A stretch of 64,000 bases of DNA from Melampsora larici-populina 98AG31 (taxonomy: Eukaryota > Basidiomycota > Pucciniomycetes > Pucciniales > Melampsoraceae), in assembly GCF_000204055.1 (NCBI RefSeq), contig NW_006768774.1:739843-803842 (forward strand), read 5' to 3'. Positions 37,764-49,521 of this stretch are shown one piece after another (positions within the stretch are counted from its first letter, which is position 1; the number at the start of each line of letters is the position of its first letter). The position numbers were made by a program, and so were the translations under genes. The notes beneath the pieces are model-generated. The model was not told the origin of the DNA and searched no databases. It saw only the letters and a list, made by a program, of their open reading frames with translations.

Positions 37764-38983
37764 CAAACTTATCAAAGTCCCTCGCCAAAGGCCCGAGGCT
37801 TGAGCGAGGGACTTACCGCTAAAAAGAAAAGCGTGGCCTGAGAAGTAGCCTGTATTGGCTTGAAAAGCTCTATAGTGGGTAGTGTCTAAAAGCGTGTAAT
37901 GTCGGGCCGGTTAGTACGGCCAAAAAGCTGATTTATCAAAAACTCCATGTGATTCCCGATTTCTCTCTTTGTCCGCCTAATTCCTTTGGTTCTCTCTAGA
38001 CGCGCTTTTCAGTGCTTTCTCTTTTCTATTTTCTTTTCTTTCTTTTGTTTTCTTTTCTATATTGCTTTTCCAAGAAGACGGATCTCGCATAGATCCGTCC
38101 CGATCACTATTGTTACCAATTGTAGCTCGGATCCAGCTATACCGGATCCGGCCATTCTTACCGATCGTTGTACTTCATCCCTAGGCAATCCCTTGCCTCA
38201 TATTGTATCTCTCTATTTCCTTATTCGTACCTCACTTGTAGACGCTCGCATATATAAGCAGCTCGCATCTCCCAAGGAAATGGATTCATCAAGTTACTTC
38301 CTGCTCATTCTCGCCCCAAAGATTGTGAGTAGATCACATCCATTGGATGAAAAGAACTTTCTCTACTGTAAAAATTGTTAAAAACAACATGTTCAATACA
38401 ATTTTGGATTCCTATCGATGTGAGGATTCCAAATCTGCCCTCGGCTTCAAAATTGGATCAATTTTGTGGGCTTCATGAACTTTTTTCTCAAAATACCCGA
38501 TTTCACGCGTTTAGGCACTACCCACCATACATTGGTTTTTTTTTTTATCCCACAAGAAACGATATTTGATGCAAAATAAAAAGATAACATTAAGATCTCA
38601 TTACATATGCTCCAATTGCAAGCTCCTTTGTATCTTTCTGGGAACTTGCACTTTTGAGTGATTGAAGATCAATCAATTTCACCAAATACAGGCTCCAAGC
38701 GGGCTCACGGGTCAGAAAAAGTAAAAAAGACATGTTTTTTAACACCCACTAGCAGGCGCTCCAGACAAGATATGGTGGAGCTTGCAGTTGCAATGTATGT
38801 AATGGACGTTTTTGGTCCTACTTTTATTTTGCTTCAAGCCTTGTTCATTTACAAACAAAACAGGTATATTGAAGTAGCAACATTTGAGCCAATACAGGCT
38901 ACTTCTCAGGCCACGATTTTCTTTTTAGCGGTAAGTCCCTCGCTCAAGCCTCGGGCCTTTGGCGAGGGACTTTGATAAGTTTG
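37764..38983. mobile_element. 1220-bp non-autonomous Mutator-like element with 9-bp target duplication
   Basis: TAAAACGAC occurs on both sides (37755-37763 and 38984-38992). The ends are long inverted repeats of more than 100 bp, beginning CAAACTTATCAAAGTCCCTC and containing a subterminal palindrome (CCTCGCCAAAGGCCCGAGGC). Inverted similarity continues inwards to a TATAGTGGGTAGTG motif near 37871 and its partner near 38517. A 9-bp duplication with long inverted repeats is characteristic of Mutator-like elements. The ends are unlike those of the 40009 element, so it belongs to another family. No transposase is encoded. Confidence 0.88.
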
Positions 38984-38992
38984 TAAAACGAC

Positions 38993-39685
38993 ACCTCAGA
39001 GAATTTGATTATTGTTGGAATCCGGCGAAAGCGGGCGAAAAGGCAAATGGGCAAAAAGTATCCCAAAGACGCCACCTTCCTGTATTGTTACATAGGAAGA
39101 TGGCTTGAGCCTTGGATGTAGTACTGGTAGCAATCGGAAACTCGCTCACTTCCGGCTCGCGACTATCAAGATAGCATACATATGTAGGAGAAAACAATGA
39201 CCTCTGCTAACGTCGTCAGATTGCATAACATCTGGCTGAGAAATGAATTGATCAAGCTTTGTCTGATTTATAAAGACCAGCTTTATATATTCTGTTTTTA
39301 AGTTTTTTTTTGCTTACAAGTTTTTGGCTCCACTTCTTTGAACGGTCAATACCTGATTGGGTTTTAGTTTCATTTCCAGGTTGATATAAAGCTTGGATTA
39401 ATAAATGTCGGCTTAAGCATATTGAAATGATTCAAATCTTCGAGTGTTTGGTTTTGTATCCTAAAGACTTGGATGAAATTTAACACCATCTTCCTCCACC
39501 CTATATGATGATTCTTCATGATGAATAGTCTAAAAAAGTGGGATGCATCTGTTCTTCATACGAGATAGATAAAAATCGTTCGTATTGATTTAAATCTATA
39601 CACTTGAAATCGAAGCAAAGGATGAATGTTTTTATGTCGTAATGTTATCATTATCATCATTGATGATCTGGTATACCATCGAGGT
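38993..39685. other. Intergenic
   Basis: No gene is seen. AT-rich sequence between the 1220-bp element and the 3' part of the disrupted membrane-protein gene. Confidence 0.45.
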
Positions 39686-40008
39686 CTATGCCAGGCCACC
39701 GCAGACTCGGCCACCACGATCCGGAGGCTCAAGCCACCTCACGAGTGGCTTATATTTTTGAATTGCGCTGTACCTCTTGTACCTCTTGCACGGACTTTGT
39801 ACAGGCTGTCTTGTACATGAGACTTTTCGCCCGGGGATCGTTTCGCCCATTTCCAATGATCCTCGAATGCTCCCCGACACCTGGTTGATGCTGATCGTGA
39901 ATAAACATAATGGTTTTTGATTTATGGAAATAGAACAGAAGTCATGAAAGAAACAACTATAAAATTGATAAAGCGCTTCTGTATAAGAGACTAGTGCAAG
40001 TAAAATAC
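39686..40008 (-). pseudogene. 3' part of disrupted multi-pass membrane protein gene
   Basis: Read on the minus strand, the sequence just left of the Mutator-like element continues the frame that is broken at its right end. If the element and one copy of the 9-bp duplication are ignored, the codons run on without a shift. The segment encodes a further hydrophobic/aromatic stretch (LVSYTEALYQFYS) and stays open to 39686. The true end is uncertain because the last ~50 residues are unlike a membrane protein and an intron could be present. It is part of the same gene as 45387..46916. Confidence 0.6.
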
Positions 40009-40140
40009 GGGGTGTGCAATTTTTCCGAACATCCATTTCCAAACATTATTGTTCGGAAAACGTGATGTTTGGAAAATTATAGAATTCCGGGGTAATCTTT
40101 AATTTTCCATACAATAAATAAAAAATTGTAGTTCGCAAAA
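40009..40140 (+). repeat. Left terminal inverted repeat of Mutator-like element
   Basis: It matches the reverse complement of 45254..45386 over its whole length with scattered mismatches. It contains TTTTTCCGAACATCCATTTC, a CATTATTGTTCGG segment, and ends inwards at TTTTCCATACAA...GTTCGCAAAA. Confidence 0.9.
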
Positions 40141-40852
40141 AATACAGTCGGAAAAAAACCATCCAAAAATTTGATTCCTGTACATACAATGTTGAATTTT
40201 CCATCCGAACATTTACGTCGACTAATGTTCGGGTCTCATATACATATGAAAGACATAGAAACCTTCCATATTATTGAATTTTACAACACATCGTTTGCAG
40301 ACATTACCATTAATTGTTGCAAAAGTGAACATTCCAATCAAAAATTTTCCAATCCACAAGGGATTGAAGTATTCCAATCCTTAAAAGATTGATGTATTGA
40401 GATCGTAACGGATTGATCCCGTTTCCAATCTACCACGTATTGATTGAGGCCTTGTCTTGGAATGACTCGTCATCCGATAAACTGAATCGGGAAAAGGAAC
40501 TTCACTCAAAAGGGAAGTCGACTCGAGCTTCTCCATGACAACTGGAGTTTCTCATTCGACCAAAACTCATATTTTCAATGACACGAATTCAATCGGATTG
40601 ATTTCAATCCCATTGAAATCAAGCCAAATGCTCTGAATCCAAACATATGGATCTAATGATGCCCACTGGATCCGGCGACCAGGAAACATGGCGTACCAAA
40701 AAAGGGTATCAAACATGAGAAGAGAGAAGCCCCATGTACGATTAATATTCATAATCAAACGTGCGATTATTTGCTTTGCTCCAAATTACTCATCTACCAA
40801 TCTCTCCACGTAAATCCTTTTACAATAATTTCTTGGAAATTACTCACTTAAA

Positions 40853-43800
40853 ATGAGTAGCAACAACTCATCAGATGATGCCTTTGAAGACCATCGTCAA
40901 TCCGACGAAGAACTACAACAAGCTTGGTATGACGATGATGAAATTGATTTCTACAACAAAGAAGACGACATCAAGGAAGAAGAACAGACAGTTGACCCCA
41001 AGGTTCAGTCCCAGCAAAGTCCAACTTCACCTCCGACAAAATCTAAACCTAAGAAAGTGGGTGTCAAGGGCAAAAAGACTTTTGGATTGCCACTCGACCG
41101 TGCCTCTTTCGAAACCTTCATCGATGATGACACCACTGTCGACGACCAAGGATATCCTATTCTTCCTAACAGAAATACCGTATATGTCCGGCAGCCAGGC
41201 CAACCAAAGCTCACTAACTGGGGCACGTTCGCATTTACATATACGACTTCCGGTGGGGGAACAAAGAACAATACCGCCACCTGGCGAACCGTCAGATTCA
41301 AGTGCTTAGGCGTCATTGTATGTAGCAACCCTGATTGCGACTACCTCGGCTTGCCTCCCACAGCAAAAGACAAGAGACTGGAATATCAGTCAGAGTGAGT
41401 TTGGCTGTAACTAGGCGTCAAATTGTACAAAGTCCATACTAATATTATCATTTTATTGGGCTAGAACTAAGAAGTGTGAAGCTGCTCGATGTGATGGTGA
41501 TCTTCGTCATATTCAATGCGCAAACACTCTATGTCGCATGGACGAGCACCGCAGTGGCTGGGGTATCATACGTCACTCCGGCGTTCATCTTCATCGATGG
41601 CCACGACGAGGAAAGCCCGATAAACTTTCACTAGCCAAATTTGGCCAAAAGTGTGTGGAAAACCCGGATTTGGGGCCGTTGCAACACAAGGTACGTGTCC
41701 TCCACGCAATAGGCATTCCGAACATGTGCTGAAAAACAAAATATTTGCCACAATCACTCAATTGAAGGTGGGACGTGCTCCTGCAGGCCAAAAGGATATT
41801 GTCACAGCCGCCAACATTCATCCCGCCCTTTCCCACCTTCATCGCATTGGGTATTATCGGCGAAAGCTTCTTTCGGACGCTGGGGTCATACCAGAAAAGT
41901 CTGCACCAGGAGCAGGTGACAGCTTTCTTTTGGATATTATCCATTGGGCCGAGTGGGTTTTTTGTTTTCTTTTGTTTGACATTTGATACGAATCTTATTA
42001 ACATAACTTTTGTCTTCAGGCAAGGCTTGAGGATGATTTCCTGCTCCTTCCTGCTGAAGGACATCCATATGACGTTTCAAACCCAATGGATGGCAAATCA
42101 GTTATTATCTCGCGACGAACACGGCGAGATTTATTCTGGTGGCCTACTGTCGGATGTGACATACAAGTTTTTCGCCAACGGCTATCTACTCTCAACCTCA
42201 ATGTATCATGACGACCTTCGACGATGGATTCCCATTCAACCAACTTGGTTGAATGGGCTTTCAGAAGAACACTACGCCTCCCATTTTACCACTCTGATGA
42301 AACAGATGCGGGAAGCACAGCTCACCGATGAGGAGCGTGATACGCTGGTGCGTCAGGTTGTAGACTTTTCGGTGGCGCAGAAAAACGGTTTTATCATGGC
42401 ATACATGGACGTTTTTCAAGAGAATGACCGCTCAGTTGCGTTGGATAAGATCAAAGGCTGCCATGAGCATTTTCAAGCTCAAGTCACCCGGGTAAAGAGA
42501 AATCGTGCAATCATACCAGCTGGCAATGAGGTAAGTCTGACATTGTATTGTATGATTCAAAGCATACGCGATTACTAAAAGATATGCATTATCTTTACAG
42601 GAAACTTTTGAGCAAGATGCGTCAGATCTTCTGAAGGAAACAAAGCCTGGAGGCTTGACTTTCGATCAAAAAATTGCGAAATTACGCAAAGCTTTTCCTA
42701 AAGCAAAAAAATGGCTTGAATGGTGGCAGGCTGCCGATATCAAGGCCATGCTTTTCAAAGGCACGAAGTATTTACCAGCCACAACTAATGCACAGGAGGC
42801 AATGCATCGTGTGTATTACATGATATCGTAAGTCACTTCACTCATACTGCAAGAAGACATGAGGTGACAATTGCACATGACAAACATCTTTTGTTTTTGC
42901 TCCTTCCAGCGAAGGAAACTGTTTGGTGCAAATCGGACTGGTTCAGTTGTATGCGTTGGTCAAGTGTCTCGAACAAGACCACGAAGACCGGTGTAAGGGA
43001 ATACCAATTGAGTATGGTAGCCAGGCCAAGAACTACAAGAAGGTAGCTCAGGCCCTTGGATGGGCAAAGAAGTCACGGAACCCTCGATCATTCAAGAATG
43101 ATGGAAGGCCTCCAGACACTACTGACGCCTTGCTTGGTCGCAAGAAGCTGGGACGACCTAAAGGGTCTCGGAACGTTGATCGCAATCCGGTCACCACTTA
43201 CCAAGGCTTTTATGCCTCTTCGACGCCAGGCCGTCAAAATCGGTGTTGGCTTGACGCGATGACCGAGTGCTTATACGCCCTACATACCCCCCTGTGGTAT
43301 AGTCGCTCGAAGGGCAAATCAGCGCACATTTTTGCCAAATTGATGGTTTTGTTTTCATCCCGCTCTACATGGGAAATGAGCCAGAAAGGCAGTATCAGGA
43401 CCATCTTGTCCATTGGGCAAAACACGCTGCACACGGCTATTTCCCTGCGATCCCCAGGAAGCTTTGAACCGGATGTTTTCTCATCAGCAGATCAGTATTT
43501 CGAGGGCATTTTTGATCGTGAATCTCGCCCTGGGAAACCTGTGTCACCTCCTATGACACAGATTCTATTCCGAGTTGACCTGAAGAGGAACTTTGTCTGC
43601 CCTGTTGACCCATCACATCAATCTGACGAAACTAGGCATTTAAACAGGATCACTTTAGATCATTCATTGTTCGAATCTCAATTTACTTATTCCGAAACGG
43701 CCTCACTTCTCACGGAATGGTCTGAGAATGGAATTCCACGGGTGTCAGCACGGCATTGCAAGACTTGCAAGGTCCCTTTCAACGAGACCTCTCGACTTAC

Positions 43801-44959
43801 CTTAGATCCACCTCCACCACATCTAAATATTACTCTGGACATCGCCTACTTTTTGGGAACACGGCCTGCAGAAGCCAAAAAGATGATGGCTGATTGCGAC
43901 CTACCGTACAAACTGGTTCTTGGGGGTGTGACATACCGTATGCGCTCTCGTGGTTTTTGGCGGGATGGTCACTATTGGTGTAAAGTCGTGCGCACCGTTG
44001 GCGGGTTGACTGGTGTGTGGTATAACAATGATATGGAAAATGATGGTATGGCAAGGTTGGCGTCTAGAGACCTCAAAACTATTGCTGGAGCTTCACCTAG
44101 TACATCCTGGGTGATGTATTCTCGCGCGCCTACGGACAAAGAATCGGTGATTTTCAAGCGTGCAGAGGAAAAAATCAACAAGGCCATTGGTCACAAGGGG
44201 GTCATAGATCGTCCTTTTTCGCAATCCAAAAATGATGCTGACAAAAACAAAGACCTATCTGATCCAGACTGGGAAGATGACAAACATCTTCCTGAAGAAT
44301 TTGATACGCTCAACGACTCTGAAGATGTTAAACCATTGTTTTGCTCAGACTTAGAAGCAGCCGAAGAACCTACGGAGTCAAAACCACAAGTACAACAACG
44401 TGAGTAACAGTTCTCATACTTTGTATTGTTGTATTATTGTCCTTATTTATTTTTTCTCTCACTCAGATACCAATACCAATAAACCCAAGTCCAGAAAACC
44501 CAAGAAGGTAAAGATTGCTGAAAAGTGTGAAGACATGAAGATTGATTCTCATAGAACAGGGCAAGTTGAAGAAGCGAAAGTTGAGCAAGCTGCATTACGG
44601 GAACACCTGGGCAATGATGATGCCCTTTCCTCAAAGAATGAAGAACGATACATTGCTAAAGACATTCACACCGACGATAAACAAAACGTAGTCACGTTGC
44701 CAAAGAAATCACAAGCTAAAAGAGGTGAGCAAGAACACTGTCAAAGCATTAATACTGGCGCTTATGTTAATTAATATATTGTTTGGTTGTAGCGCGCTCG
44801 AACAATGACAAACCAACCAAACCGAAATGGAAAGGTTGGGTAATCATGGATCAAGAGGAAGAGGAAAATAAAAGCCCAAAAGGGCTGGAGGAGGCTGAAG
44901 ACAATGAAGAAATGAATGACAATAATCGGAGGTCCAAACGTATCAAGAGTAAGAGGTGA
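40853..44959 (+). CDS. Transposase: GCM/WRKY-type zinc finger, DDE core, AT-hook, USP-like protease
   Basis: Eight in-phase exons: 40853..41394, 41465..41690, 41768..41952, 42020..42530, 42601..42827, 42910..44399, 44467..44724, 44793..44959, giving about 1201 residues with no stop. Order: acidic N-terminus; Cys/His zinc module (about 145-240) with CLGVIVCSNPDCDY and a GCM-like IIRHSGVHLHRWP; Mutator-type DDE region with first acid in SDVTYKFF (Asp363), a CHEH motif (KIKGCHEHF, Cys-x2-His) before the last acid, and glutamate in TTNAQEAMHR (Glu554); an AT-hook-like GRKKLGRPKGSRN (~640); then a ubiquitin-specific-protease-like domain with NRCWLDAMTECL (Cys676), PPPHLNITLD and GHYWCKVV (His918). 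A charged tail ends in basic residues. GCM/WRKY fingers on Mutator transposases are known; the fused deubiquitinase-like domain is the unusual part. The middle acid of the triad is not certain. Confidence 0.88.
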
Positions 44960-45253
44960 CAGGCGGTTCTTTGTTGTTTTTGCCTCTTAGCACAAAGTTT
45001 TTTCTTTTTGACCGTAAAACTTTGTGCGTAAAATTATATGTTGGTTGTGAAAATTTACACTTTTGCGAAGTTTCTTTTCCGAGTCTCAAAAACATCGGAA
45101 AAGAATGGATGTAAATTTATAAATTTAGTCGACATTTTACAAATTTGCGTGCTAATTATTTTACGGAGTATATAGCGCGCAAAATATCAATCGCAAAATT
45201 AAATATTGTTGTGTTGAAGATTCATTTTTACGATGCATCTTTTACATACTTTA

Positions 45254-45386
45254 TTTTGCGAACTTCAAATTTTTGAAGTTTGTATGGAAAATTATAGAAT
45301 ACCCCCGGAAATCTTTAATTTTCAGAACAACACGATTTCCGAACAATAATGTTCGGAAATGGATGTTCGGAAAAATCTACGATCCC
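45254..45386 (-). repeat. Right terminal inverted repeat of Mutator-like element
   Basis: This is the inverted partner of 40009..40140. It ends TTCGGAAAAATCTACGATCCC and is followed directly by the second GTAAAATAC copy. Confidence 0.9.
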
Positions 45387-46916
45387 GTAAAATACCGGGA
45401 GCTCCCCAAGTCCAGTTTGACCATTCATAGACAATCAACAAAATATCTATTGCAGGAGTTTCGTACACAGCTTCAAATACATTGAAAGCTATGATACATA
45501 TCGTGGAGATCCGAAAGATACGATCAATAGATGTACCGCTCAAATTTTGTTGATATATAGAGATGGATGCTTACCAACCAGAGCGCCCAGGATCCAAAAT
45601 GACACCTTCACTATACCACAAAGAATCAACTGAAAAAGAATCACATGACGATAGCGATTTATGATCCCATAATTCTCCTCTAGATACCTCACTTCGCTGA
45701 ATACCACGTTATCCATATCATTCCACACACTCAGCTCAATGTCATCATTCGAAGTAAGTCACATCCACCACCAAGCCGCTGTTTTTTTTTGGATGACTGG
45801 GATCCAAAGTTTGATGTGAAACCTCTGTGATGTTGACGAGGCTCGCTTGCATGTGAATATCGATGGTTGCTAGTTGAGCGGCGTTAGCCTTGGCATGACT
45901 AATTACCCGAAGTCGTTTCCCCAAGGCCTTCAAAAGCCTGATAGACGCGTAAGTGAAAACAGCTATCTCAGCCGTGATGAATAACATGTAGATACCACTA
46001 GCAATACGCCACAAGAGGAGCAATACGCCACAAGAGGATAGCGAGGATGTAAGGATTTTGTACTGTGTTAAGCATTCCTTCAGCAGTTCCACTGAGCTCT
46101 TGAATCTGAGATTGACTCATCGTGCCTTGATTGAAGAGAATTAGGTTGTCCAAAACAGGCATGACTTGAAACCATAGTCTTCCGACCTTGGAGGAATTTA
46201 AAGACATCCAAATATGTAGTGGAATAAAGACCACAGGAAATGAAAAATATAGTAGGCATATCAGAGTGTTGAACTTGCGGGGTGATATCGATGACCGGTG
46301 ATCCGCTTGATTATCACCGAGCTCAATTGAGGTCCTAGGCAAACTTGCCAAAATTCTCCAAGCTGTCAGCAACGGTTGAAAAGAAATGGGGTAAGTAAAA
46401 TTCAAGCAGGGTCACTGTGATCATTCACTTACTACGGGTCACAATGCCAAAATGTAAAAAAGTATATGAGAGAAGAAGAGTAAAAACCGTGGACACATGT
46501 AAATAGCCCTGGTAATCCCTTTCTAACAAAACGATAGAGACGAAGACGACTTTAGGACCACACAGGAAATTCATTAGCTTTTTGATAGAAACAAATAAAG
46601 GTTTCGGAAGAAAGAAACACAAGCCCGACTCACGCATACACTCGATACAAGACAACAGTGGTAAGAGAGTATGGATATTCGGTCGACAATATCCTAATTT
46701 ATCAGTCTTGAAGAACCAGAGTTGTTTATCGATCATGGCTTTGAACAAGTTTATTGTATATAACAGCGTCATGATGACCATACCGCCAGCGAGAAGACGA
46801 AAGCGCATCTTCTGGCTCCTGGAAGGGTGTGGACTGATGTTCATCAATCCGTAGTTTCGGATTTCTTCCCAATTCACCACAGTCGAATCCGGTGGCACGT
46901 CAAAGCCAATAAACAT
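45387..46916 (-). pseudogene. 5' part of disrupted multi-pass membrane protein gene
   Basis: Starts at an ATG at 46916 and runs down the minus strand. Readable exons include 46916..46634, 46549..46433 and one from 46362 downward, then segments around 45728..45580 and 45487..45396, with usual donors and acceptors (for example GTGAGT, GTAAGT). The product has several hydrophobic stretches (LLAGGMVIMTLLYTINLF, STVFTLLLSYTFLHFGIV, LICLLYFSFPVVFIPLHIW, MLFITAEIAVFTYASI, FQLILCGIVKVSFWILGALV), resembling a seven-helix receptor or transporter; I do not recognise the family. Two lesions are visible: a 19-bp tandem duplication (46000..46018 and 46019..46037) that shifts the frame, and the Mutator-like insertion at 45387. 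The 3' part is at 39686..40008. Confidence 0.7.
46000..46037. repeat. 19-bp tandem duplication inside the membrane-protein gene
   Basis: AGCAATACGCCACAAGAGG occurs twice in a row. Because 19 is not a multiple of three, it breaks the minus-strand reading frame; with a single copy counted, the open frames on either side line up. It may be a real mutation or an assembly error. Confidence 0.9.
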
Positions 46917-48996
46917 GATGAAACGGAAGTGCTAAGAGTCGTGCGAGATTGTTTTTAAGTCTTACGTCAAATGGACTTGAGGGAATTCAAGCCAGTGGAA
47001 GAAGAAAATCATGCTAGAGTTCAAGTATAAGAAATGGAATTCGGTTTCAAGCTAAAGGTGGTCGAGATCAGGCATGTCGAGATGAAGCTCCGCAACGCAA
47101 TCGCGCGTTTATCGGTGCACGATCCGCATTATTTGATGACAAGACGATCCCGAGATGTCAAAGCTGAACGTCATGATGAAAACTGGCGAGCGCTGTCGAG
47201 GATATCGAAGGTGGCTAACACATTCCTTGCTATTACGTCGATGATATTATCTCTGTAATGAGGATATCAAGCACGGGTAACAAAGTTCCACCAGCTGAGC
47301 TGTTCGTATTACCGAATTTGGAACAGTCAGATTAAGGTGATACGTCTTACTGTCCCTAAATATGCGAGGAATGGCGTCAACGCGTATGATGAAGTTTGTC
47401 TTACAAAAGATACATATCAGCTTCTTGAAATTACGATGAGGAGGTTCTAGCCTTCCGCTCTTTATCCCTGGGCCTCGGCTTGAGCCTTGATAAGCTTGGA
47501 AGATGGGATATATGGTACAACCAGAAACTCATAGGCATTAATCCTCATTAATCACACTCTAAGAACAGCATGTCACGACATCATTCAAACTGGGTACATC
47601 AACCGATCATTTATACACTAGTACACAGGTTCTCCTATGCGTCAATTCGTGATCAGTGGTCCGAGCTGATTCTTGATAGCGAACTCCACTTGAACCAATA
47701 CAGTCGTTCTCAGAAATGTTGGAAAAATGCAAAATCTCGAGCTGAGCTCGGGGTCCGTGCGCTGAGCAGGGACACGCAGATACAAACACTGACAAAAACT
47801 TTGATTTTGACAGGTATCTCAAGATGAAAATTCGTTTACTTTCCATCATACCTCGATGACCACACACCTATCTTGCCAATGGCCAGGCTAACGGACTGAT
47901 CTCTTCAGAAAAACGGTGAAAACGTATGATTTCATGGTTAAGGGATTGTAACACGAGTTGAGGATCAGAGGAAGGATGGCATGGAGAGGACACAAGGGAG
48001 TTGAGGTTGGTGAAAGGGACACTGATCTCCACTCGACAGCTGCCATGACTTTTCCGTGACACATGTCATGAAAAAGTCACCTCCTCGGGACCACGACCTC
48101 AGCTCGAGCTGATTCTTGATAGCGAACTCCACTTGAACCAATACATAAATCACATCACATCGACTGTGATGAAGTATATATTATAAACACCTCACACGGA
48201 CCGACATAACGGAGTGTCAGCCAAATAGAATGGAACTTCTTGAGGCTGTCATCGTACAATCCCTTCATGATCGACTCGCTTGGCTTTCAGAAATGAAGTT
48301 CTTGAGACCGTCCCACTAGGTAGCAATCTCAAGTGGTTCTAGCCTGTCTTGATGCATCATACGAATCGAGAGCTTGTTCGTAAGGTAGTCAAGATTATTC
48401 TAGAGATACTCAGTTAAAGCATCCGAGTAGCAACGATTAAAGTGAGTGTACGTATTCGAGATTGTTCAATGATCTCATCAACGCGAAAACAAGAAAGGGC
48501 TTTTAAGGCAAGGATGGATCTTTCACATCTCGGCAGGGTGTACTGTTTAAAATCTTTTGGCAATCACAAAGATTGAAGATGTTAGGAAAGTACGCGCATG
48601 AGGTCAAATGTAGGCACCGCATAATCGCATCATTGAGATGATGTCAAGGTTTTGTAGTCCACGAGCGCATGTCTGCCGATGAATTATCAATCACAAGCAG
48701 CTAGACAAAACAAAACAAAAACTTGAACTAACTTATAGGCGTGTCGGGCAAGAAGGTTTGTACTACATAGTGAAACACTTCGAGGGAGAACAGCGCATTA
48801 CAGAGAAGAAGAAAACAGAAACAAAACAAAATCGTTCATCGTATCACATCAAAATCTTTCGAGTTCATAAGATAAATTCTGGAGCATAAGGTCAAAAAAC
48901 AAATTCAGCATAAGAACGAACTACAAAGTAGTGGATGATCTATAACAAACCATCATAAAATTCCAGGAAAAGTCATAAAACGATTAATCCGACCGC
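46917..48996. other. Intergenic, with a repeated 39-bp segment
   Basis: No convincing gene. A plus-strand open frame at about 47034-47258 lacks recognisable motifs. A 39-bp segment is repeated directly (47663..47701 and 48106..48144), suggesting segmental duplication of nearby sequence. The stretch ends in the 3' flank of the minus-strand secreted-protein gene. Confidence 0.45.
47663..47701 (+). repeat. 39-bp direct repeat, copy 1 (copy 2 at 48106..48144)
   Basis: GAGCTGATTCTTGATAGCGA... runs 39 bp identically at both places, 443 bp apart, in the same orientation. The sequence between the copies shows no transposon ends that I can identify. Confidence 0.8.
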
Positions 48997-49521
48997 TCAA
49001 ACAGCATTCTTGTCCTAAAATGCAAAGTAGACAGCAGGGGGAGAGGTCAGGATTCATAAAAACATAGGATCAAAAAGGAAATGTATCGGAAGACTTACTG
49101 ATTTCAAGTCTTTGTCATTCAAGCCGAATATGGAAGGGGAGCCAATACCGTTGAATCCACTGAGGTAGGAGTTGTAAAATGTGTTGACGGCACCTGGGCA
49201 TCCCAAGTACGAACCGCAGGTACCCCATTGGAAACCACCCCCAAAGTAAGAGTTACAAAGACCGGAGAACCCATTTTGATACATAAGGCTGTTATAGTAA
49301 TTGTAAGTGAATGGAAAATTGCCTCCCCAAATATTGTTGATACCGCCAAAACACTTTTGTTCAATAGATTTCTCCTTGACGTTGCCACCCGCAACAACCT
49401 CCTCACTTCCAGCTCGACGACTCAAATCAGCGGCAGTATCAAGACCAGAAGATCGGGTAGGTAAAGCCACAACAGCCTGGAAGACACACAACAAAGCTAA
49501 GAGTGGGAGTGTAAAATGCAT
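48997..49521 (-). CDS. Small secreted Gly/aromatic-rich protein with four cysteines
   Basis: Two exons on the minus strand, 49521..49099 and 49014..48997, separated by an 84-bp intron (GTAAGT donor, TTTTAG acceptor), give about 146 residues. The first ~20 residues form a clear signal peptide (MHFTLPLLALLCVFQAVVA), followed by a short pro-like segment with a basic pair (SRRAGSEE). The mature part is rich in Gly, Asn, Tyr and Phe and has four cysteines (KCFGG, GLCNSYFGG, GTCGSYLGCPG), which could form two disulphides. The tiny last exon encodes six codons including the stop. I do not recognise the family. Small secreted proteins of this kind in rust fungi may be wall or secretome components or candidate effectors; nothing here proves a role. 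A TATA box lies upstream. Confidence 0.82.

Larger units (their letters stand above)
40009..45386 (+). mobile_element. Complete Mutator-like transposon carrying GCM-DDE-USP fusion gene
   Basis: The element is bounded by a perfect 9-bp target duplication, GTAAAATAC (40000-40008 and 45387-45395), and by inverted repeats of about 132 bp whose outer ends are GGGGTGTGCAATTTTTCC and GGGATCGTAGATTTTTCC. It carries one long gene (40853..44959) in one orientation, plus ~840 bp of 5' and ~430 bp of 3' non-coding DNA with repeated CCGAACAT words. The 9-bp duplication, long inverted repeats and transposase features place it in the Mutator superfamily. The perfect duplication and intact gene suggest a fairly recent insertion. 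It lies inside a minus-strand membrane-protein gene. Confidence 0.93.

Noticed and set aside
37986..38381. 131-residue open frame inside the 1220-bp element
   Set aside because: Composition follows the T-rich element sequence, and no domain is recognisable.
47034..47258. 74-residue open frame upstream of the membrane-protein gene
   Set aside because: No motif, no partner exons; most likely chance.
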